A stretch of DNA of 64,000 nt from Caballeronia sp. INDeC2 (lineage in GTDB: Bacteria > Pseudomonadota > Gammaproteobacteria > Burkholderiales > Burkholderiaceae): positions 62,001-126,000 of the forward strand of contig NZ_JALQDG010000030.1 of NCBI RefSeq assembly GCF_023631325.1, in the 5' to 3' direction. The notes under the pieces are model-generated. The model was not told where the DNA came from. It did not search any database and saw only the letters and a program-made list of their open reading frames with translations. The translations under genes were made by a program, and so were the position numbers. Below, one piece after another: positions 59,024-64,000 of the stretch (positions are counted from its first letter, which is position 1; each line of letters opens with the position of its first letter).

Positions 59024-60025
59024 ATGACCGCCGACGCTCCACGCACAATCGACGTGCTCGCCTTTCCCGACGTCCAATTGCTCGATGTCGCCGGTCCGTT
59101 GCAGGTGTTCGCATCGGCGAACGATCTCGCGAAGGCGGCGGGCTTGCCGCCACCGTATCGTCCGCGCGTCGTCTCGCGAAGCGGCACGGTCAGCGCGTCG
59201 GCAGGACTGGGGCTCGTCGGCGATGTGCTGCCCGAAGCGGACGAAGCGTGCGACACGCTGATCGTCGCGGGCGGATGGGGCGTGCACGAAGCGGTGCGTG
59301 ATCGCGAACTGGTCGACTGGGTGCGGGCGCGTTCGGCGCATGCGCGGCGCACCGCGTCGGTCTGCACCGGCGCGTTCCTGCTCGCGGCGGCGGGCCTGCT
59401 GAACGACCGCCGCGCCGTCACGCACTGGACGCGCTGCGCGGAACTCGCCACGCGCTTTCCTTCGGTCCACGTCGAGCCCGACCCCATCTTCATCCGCGAC
59501 GGCGATGTATGGACGTCCGCCGGCGTCACGGCGGGCATCGATCTGTCGCTCGCGCTCGTCGAGGACGATCTCGGGCGCACGCTCGCGCTCGATGTCGCGC
59601 GTCAACTCGTCGTGTTCCTGAAGCGCCCCGGTGGGCAGGCTCAATTCAGCGCGGCGCTGTCGCTGCAAAAATCGGGCGAACGCTTCGGCGAACTGCATGC
59701 GTGGATCGCCGAAAATCTGGCGGCGGATTTGTCGGTCGGCGTGCTCGCCGCGCGCGTCGGCATGAGCGAGCGCAGCTTCGTGCGCCATTACCGCGCGCAG
59801 ACCGGCACGACGCCGGCGCGCTCGATCGAGCGCATGCGGCTCGAAGCTGCGCGGCGTTTGCTCGGCGATACTGCGCTGCCCGTCAAGCGCGTCGCCGCGC
59901 GTTGCGGCTTCGGCACCGAAGAAACGATGCGCCGCGGTTTTTTGCGTTCACTCGGCGTGACGCCGCAGGCTTATCGGGAGAGATTTACCGGACACGACCG
60001 CGCCGACGTTGCGCATCCGGCATGA
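59024..60025 (+). CDS. GlxA-type transcriptional regulator (DJ-1/PfpI + AraC)
   Basis: A 333-residue regulator. Residues 1 to about 190 are a DJ-1/PfpI-like domain (TIDVLAFPDVQLLDVAGPLQ; TASVCTGAFLLAAAGLL; VWTSAGVTAGIDLSLALV). Residues about 225-325 are an AraC-type double helix-turn-helix (LSVGVLAARVGMSERSFVRH; VKRVAARCGFGTEETMRRGF). GGGAG precedes the ATG at 59024; an upstream ATG at 58949 lacks this. Likely controls the divergent isonitrile-hydratase-like gene. Confidence 0.9.
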   Translation: MTADAPRTIDVLAFPDVQLLDVAGPLQVFASANDLAKAAGLPPPYRPRVVSRSGTVSASAGLGLVGDVLPEADEACDTLIVAGGWGVHEAVRDRELVDWVRARSAHARRTASVCTGAFLLAAAGLLNDRRAVTHWTRCAELATRFPSVHVEPDPIFIRDGDVWTSAGVTAGIDLSLALVEDDLGRTLALDVARQLVVFLKRPGGQAQFSAALSLQKSGERFGELHAWIAENLAADLSVGVLAARVGMSERSFVRHYRAQTGTTPARSIERMRLEAARRLLGDTALPVKRVAARCGFGTEETMRRGFLRSLGVTPQAYRERFTGHDRADVAHPA

Positions 60026-60027
60026 AT

Positions 60028-60061
60028 GCCCGCGCGCGTGCGGGCGTGGCGGCTTTTTTTG
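60028..60061 (+). terminator. Possible terminator after the GlxA-type gene
   Basis: CCCGCGCGCGTGCGGG forms a small hairpin soon after the stop codon, and a run of seven T follows after about 8 further bases. The distance between stem and T-run is longer than ideal, so the call is weak. Confidence 0.35.
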
Positions 60062-60202
60062 TCCTCCATACTCAAGCCTGTATGCTCGCTGCCGTTACCC
60101 CATTTAGAACGTTTGCTTGAGACGCGCGCCCCCAGGCGGCGTGCGAGCGCAGTCGCCGAACGAGAACCGCCCGCCGTGGCGACAACATGGCCTGGAGCGC
60201 CG

Positions 60203-63109
60203 ATGAGTGTGTTTCCCGCGTACGACGCGCAGGTTGCCCGCGCAACCGCGGTCGATTCTGCAGCCGTGGCGACCGATGCCAGCGTCGCGCCACCGATCGA
60301 CGCTTTGCTGCGCGATGCCGCGGCGACGGGCTGCCCGCAGCAGTGGGCGTGGTATCGCGCGGGCGAGCAGTTGCATCTGGAGCGGCGCGGCGATGCACCG
60401 CTGCCCGGCGCGCAAGCATGGCCGCACAGCATCGCGGACGAACGTCTCGCCGAATTCTGCGCCGCGCAAGGCTGGCACTGCTGGCCGACCGGCCGCGGCG
60501 AAAGCGTGCTCGGCTGGCTGCTTGCCCCCGTCACGCATCGCGACGACGCGCATCTCGCCGAACTCGCGCGCACGCTCGGCGAGCGCGTGCAGGCCGACGC
60601 TCTCGCGCGCGCGCAACTCACGCAACGCGTGCTCTATGAAATCGCGTACCTCGCGAGCTCGGTGCCCGAGCGCGCCGATTTTCTGCGCGGCGTGCATGAA
60701 CGGCTCGGCACGCTCATCGACGCCGAGAACTTTTATCTCGCGCTCTACGATCGCAAGTCGGGCAAGATCACGTATCCGTATTACGTCGATGTGATCGATA
60801 CCGATGTCGTCGCGGCCGAGAACTACGACATCCTGAATCCGGCGCGCCTGTCGATGACGGGCCAGGTGCTCACGAGCGGGCAACCGCTTTTCATCACCGC
60901 CGCGGATATCTGCGCGGCCGAGCGCGCGGGCCGCTTCTATTGCATCGGCGATCGCCCCGAGTTCTGGATGGGCGCACCGCTCAAGAACGCCAGCGACGAA
61001 GTGTTCGGCATGCTCGCGATGCAGGTCTACGACGTATCGCGCATCTATACCGCCGAGGACCGCGCGCTCTTTCTCGTCGTCGCACGCCATGTGGCGATGG
61101 CGCTCGACCGTATCCTGCACCGCGCCGATCTCGAAGAGCAGGTCGCGCGGCGCACCTCCGAATTGTCGAAGCTCAACGCGGCGCTGCGTCACGGCATCGC
61201 GGAGCGCGAGCGATCCGAGCACTTGCAGGCGGCGCTTTATCAGATCGCCGAACTGTCGAGCCGTCCGGGCGACATGATGGAGTTTTTTCGCAGCCTGCAT
61301 GGCATCGTCGGCGAGCTGCTCTATGCGCGCAATTTTTATATCGCGCTCTTCGAAACGGAAACGGGCGAAGTGTCGTTCCCGTATTACGTCGACGAGATCG
61401 TGCAGGAGCGCCCCGCGCCACGACGCGGTCAACGCGGCCTCACCGAATACGTGATAAACGAGCGGCGCCCGCGGCTCATCGATCATTCGGAAGCGCTGCG
61501 TCTCATCGAAGAAGGCGCGTTCGAGATCGAGCATCGCGAAGTGCGCCTGCGTTCATGGCTCGGCATTCCGCTCTTCGATGGCGACGTCGTGCGAGGCGTG
61601 CTCGCCGTGCAAAGCTATTCGCCGCTCGTGCGCTATTCGCTGCGCGATCAGGAGTTGCTCACCTTCGTGTCGCGTCATATCGACACCGCGCTCTCACGTC
61701 GTCGCGATGCCGAAGCGCTGCATGCCGCGAACCTCGAACTCGAAGCACGCGTGCAGGCTCGCACGCGCGAACTCGACGATGTCAACGCGCGCCTTCTCTA
61801 CGAAAACTCGCACGATTCATTGACGGGCCTGCCCAATCGCAGCCACCTGATGCAGAGGCTGCGCTGCGCATGGCACGACTATCAGACGCGCGGCGACCAG
61901 CTTTCGGTGATGTTCATCGACCTCGATCGCTTCAAGGTCGTGAACGACAGTCTCGGTCATCATTTCGGCGACATGCTGCTCGTGCAAGCCGCTGCGCGCC
62001 TGCGTGACTGTTTGCGTTCGACCGATCTGCTCGCGCGTCTAGGGGGCGATGAATTCGCCGTGCTGTCGCCGAATGCATACGTACGCGATGCGGTAGCGAT
62101 CGCGAAGCGCATTCTCGCCGCGTTCGATCTGCCGTTTCATATCGAAGAGCATGTCGTGTTTTCGTCGTGCAGCATCGGCATCGTGAGTGCGGACAGTCAG
62201 TTTCATACCGAGCCCGCCGATCTATTGCGCGATGCCGATACCGCGATGTATCGCGTGAAGAACGCTGGCCGCGATAGCTTCGTCGTGTTCAATCAGGAAC
62301 TGCGACGCGAGGTGTCGGACCAAGTGGAACGCGAAGGCGCGCTGCGCAACGCGATCAAACGCGACGATGAACTGGTGCCCTACTTTCAGCCTATCGTCGA
62401 TGTGAAGAGCGGTGAAGTCGTCGCACTGGAAGCATTGATTCGCTGGCGTCAGCCCGATGGCCGCCTCGTCGGGCCGGGCGAATTTCTGCCTTCGGTGGAA
62501 GGCTTGAGGCTTATCGGCCGGCTCGATCTCTACATGCTCGAGCGCGTCGCCGCCATTCTTTCCAACGCGCATTTCGCGCACTGGCCGCCGGTGCATGTGA
62601 ACTGCTCGAGCTACAGCATGACGCGCCCGGAATTCGCCGACGACGTGCTCGCGTTATTGCGGCGTTATCGCGTGTCGCCGTCGCGCGTGTGCCTCGAATT
62701 GACCGAAGGCGCGCTCGTCGCCGAACCCGCGCTCGCACGCCGCACGATGCAGCGGCTTGCGGACAACGGCATGTCCGTCGTGCTCGATGATTTCGGCGCG
62801 GGCTTTTCGTCGCTCAGTTATGTGCACCAGTATCAGTTCACCGGACTGAAGATCGACAAGTCGTTCATTCTCGAACTGACCGAAAGTCCGCGCAGCCGTG
62901 CAATCGTGCGCGCGATCGTGCGCATGGCCGAATCGCTCGATCTGACGCTCGTCGCAGAAGGCGTCGAGGACGCGGCCACGCTCGCCGTGCTGCGCGACAT
63001 GGGCGCCGCGCAAGCGCAAGGCTATTTCTTCGACAAGCCGCTGCCGCTGGACGCGCTCACGCGCGCATCGCTTGCGCCGCGCTCGACGACGGCGAGCGCG
63101 GCGCTATGA
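60203..63109 (+). CDS. GAF-GAF-GGDEF-EAL c-di-GMP signalling protein
   Basis: A 968-residue cytoplasmic sensor. Two GAF domains lie at about 150-310 and 345-510, joined and followed by coiled-coil helices (AHRADLEEQVARRTSELSKL-type and ELEARVQARTRELDDVNARL). The GGDEF domain (about 545-700) has the intact motif GGDEF near 614-618 and an RSTD inhibitory site five residues before it. The EAL domain (about 715-965) has EALIRW at about 742, ELTEG, DDFGAGFSS, KIDKSFI and AEGVED. Both activities look intact. The start at 60203 has GGAG upstream; 60026 would add a non-conserved stretch. Confidence 0.92.
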   Translation: MSVFPAYDAQVARATAVDSAAVATDASVAPPIDALLRDAAATGCPQQWAWYRAGEQLHLERRGDAPLPGAQAWPHSIADERLAEFCAAQGWHCWPTGRGESVLGWLLAPVTHRDDAHLAELARTLGERVQADALARAQLTQRVLYEIAYLASSVPERADFLRGVHERLGTLIDAENFYLALYDRKSGKITYPYYVDVIDTDVVAAENYDILNPARLSMTGQVLTSGQPLFITAADICAAERAGRFYCIGDRPEFWMGAPLKNASDEVFGMLAMQVYDVSRIYTAEDRALFLVVARHVAMALDRILHRADLEEQVARRTSELSKLNAALRHGIAERERSEHLQAALYQIAELSSRPGDMMEFFRSLHGIVGELLYARNFYIALFETETGEVSFPYYVDEIVQERPAPRRGQRGLTEYVINERRPRLIDHSEALRLIEEGAFEIEHREVRLRSWLGIPLFDGDVVRGVLAVQSYSPLVRYSLRDQELLTFVSRHIDTALSRRRDAEALHAANLELEARVQARTRELDDVNARLLYENSHDSLTGLPNRSHLMQRLRCAWHDYQTRGDQLSVMFIDLDRFKVVNDSLGHHFGDMLLVQAAARLRDCLRSTDLLARLGGDEFAVLSPNAYVRDAVAIAKRILAAFDLPFHIEEHVVFSSCSIGIVSADSQFHTEPADLLRDADTAMYRVKNAGRDSFVVFNQELRREVSDQVEREGALRNAIKRDDELVPYFQPIVDVKSGEVVALEALIRWRQPDGRLVGPGEFLPSVEGLRLIGRLDLYMLERVAAILSNAHFAHWPPVHVNCSSYSMTRPEFADDVLALLRRYRVSPSRVCLELTEGALVAEPALARRTMQRLADNGMSVVLDDFGAGFSSLSYVHQYQFTGLKIDKSFILELTESPRSRAIVRAIVRMAESLDLTLVAEGVEDAATLAVLRDMGAAQAQGYFFDKPLPLDALTRASLAPRSTTASAAL

Positions 63110-63121
63110 GCGCATCACGCA

Positions 63122-63358
63122 TCAAGGCATGCCGCCCAGCGACGGCGAGATGATGCTGCCTGGTTCGCCCTTCGGCTCGCCGCTTTCATCGAACGCGGCG
63201 CGCGTCGAAACGGGCGCGTGATTCTTCGCGCACGTTTCGACCGTGTCGTTGCCGAGGCATTGCTGAAAGCCGTCGGCGGTGGCCTTCGCGTCGAAGGTAT
63301 AAATGGTGTCGCCGACCTTGATTTCGGTATCGGACACGCGGTCTGCTGCGATTGTCAT
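63122..63358 (-). CDS. Hypothetical small protein with two cysteines
   Basis: A 78-residue protein beginning MTIAADRVSDTEIKVGDTIY and containing TFDAKATADGFQQCLGNDTVETCAKN, with two cysteines nine residues apart, and ending in a Gly/Pro/Ser-rich tail. A purine-rich stretch lies before the ATG. No family is recognised. It converges on the GGDEF/EAL gene and is divergent from the DUF2795 gene. Confidence 0.65.
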   Translation of the reverse strand: MTIAADRVSDTEIKVGDTIYTFDAKATADGFQQCLGNDTVETCAKNHAPVSTRAAFDESGEPKGEPGSIISPSLGGMP

Positions 63359-63478
63359 GTTGCGCCCTGCCTCTCTTTTCGTTGATCGTGGCCACAGGAC
63401 AGCATCAAGCGCGCCCGACGACGGGAACGCACGTTGCTGATTCGTAAGCGTTATCGTTGAATCGGAAAGGAGGCTCAA

Positions 63479-63712
63479 ATGGCACAGCATCCCGCGCATT
63501 CGCAGTATCATCGGCATCCGGACGAGCCGCCGCCGCAAGAAATCGCACGCGCGCTGAAGGGCGCCGACTATCCGATGGGCAAGCAAAAAATCCTTGCGCT
63601 TGCAAAAAGCAATGGAGCGGACGGCGAAGTGATGGCCGTGCTGAACAAGATGACGGACCATACCTTCGACAGCACGGATGCGGTGCTGCGCGAGGCAATG
63701 CGTGCGGAGTGA
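63479..63712 (+). CDS. DUF2795 family protein
   Basis: A 77-residue protein. After a His/Pro-rich start comes the DUF2795 core: IARALKGADYPMGKQKILAL, KSNGADGEVMAVLNKMTDHT and FDSTDAVLREAM. Such proteins are small, helical and of unknown function. GAAAGGAGG precedes the ATG. The family is common in Burkholderiaceae and actinobacteria. Confidence 0.88.
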   Translation: MAQHPAHSQYHRHPDEPPPQEIARALKGADYPMGKQKILALAKSNGADGEVMAVLNKMTDHTFDSTDAVLREAMRAE

Positions 63713-63936
63713 TATGTGCGCTTTCCCAAACTATCTGATCATTGGATCCGGGTATTCCCTCATCGCTATAAATAAATTAAATGAACGCCGGTGCAATTTC
63801 CAATCGTGTAGTACACGTTATCGCGCTAGGATTAAAGTGCGTCGCTTTGGGATGCGCGAATTTGCACGGCGCCCGCAGCAGTTGAACCGCGCAATGGCCC
63901 GGCATCCGTCTGGCCAGTCATGCACAAGGAGGCTCT
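63713..63936 (+). other. Leader region of pqqA
   Basis: A 224-base gap, noticeably more AT-rich than the flanks around 63740-63830, as expected for a promoter region. No confident -35/-10 pair was found. AAGGAGG sits just before the pqqA ATG. No ORF is supported here. Confidence 0.4.
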
Positions 63937-64000
63937 ATGAAGTGGGAAACCCCGAGTTTTACCGACATGCGTTTTGGCTTTGAAATCACGATGTATATCG
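63937..64000 (+). CDS. pqqA: PQQ precursor peptide PqqA, 5' part only
   Basis: The first 21 codons of a short gene cut by the window edge: KWETPSFTDMRFGFEITMYI. The glutamate and tyrosine separated by three residues (E-x3-Y) are the pair cross-linked by PqqE to form the redox cofactor pyrroloquinoline quinone. An AAGGAGG ribosome-binding site lies 5 bases before the ATG, giving strong translation as is usual for pqqA. pqqBCDE presumably follow beyond the window. Confidence 0.93.
   Translation, partial: MKWETPSFTDMRFGFEITMYI

Noticed and set aside
60026..60202. Longer start for the GGDEF/EAL protein
   Set aside because: The extra 59 residues are arginine/proline-rich and overlap a terminator-like hairpin of the previous gene, whereas GGAG precedes the ATG at 60203.
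1..64000. tRNA, rRNA, CRISPR arrays, prophage or transposase genes
   Set aside because: I looked for cloverleaf ends, regularly spaced repeats and transposase or integrase motifs and saw none that could be supported.

Overview
This 64 kb window is GC-rich, densely coding chromosomal DNA, most consistent with a Burkholderiaceae genome of the Paraburkholderia/Caballeronia type. The grounds are the codon and base composition, a llpE-bpeEF-oprC (ceo) type efflux locus with its LysR regulator, an AcoR-type sigma-54 activator, a PQQ gene and many families typical of this group. I saw no tRNA, rRNA, CRISPR array, prophage or insertion sequence, and no block of foreign base composition. The species assignment is inference.

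Layout. 1-9.4 kb is mixed housekeeping: the tail of a flavin oxidoreductase, a DsbA/FrnE-like protein, a PilZ protein, heptosyltransferase I, a zinc metallopeptidase, a cyanide-insensitive-type bd oxidase operon with an overlapping 45-residue membrane gene, an ArsP-type permease and tRNA 2-selenouridine synthase. 9.5-13.7 kb holds ethanolamine ammonia-lyase (eutBC) convergent with the sigma-54 activator. 13.7-17.5 kb codes for membrane proteins (DUF1328, OpgC-like, TerC, GT87).

17.5-36.9 kb is a large cobalamin island: cobL-cobK-cobM-DUF4186 (minus); cobG-cobH-cobI-cobJ (plus, behind a cobalamin riboswitch); cobW-cobN-chlI-like-chlD-like (minus, behind a second riboswitch); cobE, then cobO-cobB-DUF1289 (plus); cbtB-cbtA (minus, behind a third riboswitch); and a phosphatase-like gene. 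The corrin-ring genes pair an oxygen-type CobG with a CbiG-like/CobJ fusion and a separate CobE. No C-1 methyltransferase (CobF or CbiD) is in the window. B12 consumers lie on both sides: EutBC at 9.5 kb and class II ribonucleotide reductase NrdJ at 50-52.7 kb.

37-49 kb holds small enzymes, a delta-1-pyrroline-2-carboxylate reductase-like gene, PPK2, and the RND efflux operon llpE-bpeE-bpeF-oprC with the divergent regulator bpeT. LlpE lacks the usual nucleophilic serine. 49-63 kb holds small periplasmic and hypothetical proteins, nrdJ, mobB, a flavin hydroxylase/DUF2783/IclR catabolic module, a cupin, an orphan binding protein, an isonitrile-hydratase-like gene facing a GlxA-type regulator, and a GAF-GAF-GGDEF-EAL protein. 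The window ends inside pqqA, so a PQQ operon presumably continues to the right.

I did not find a convincing wholly new system. The best leads are the hybrid B12 pathway with its degenerate CbiG C-terminal-like segment, the cysteine-containing DUF1289 and DUF4186 proteins tied to cob operons, the serine-less LlpE, and several small membrane or cysteine-rich proteins.
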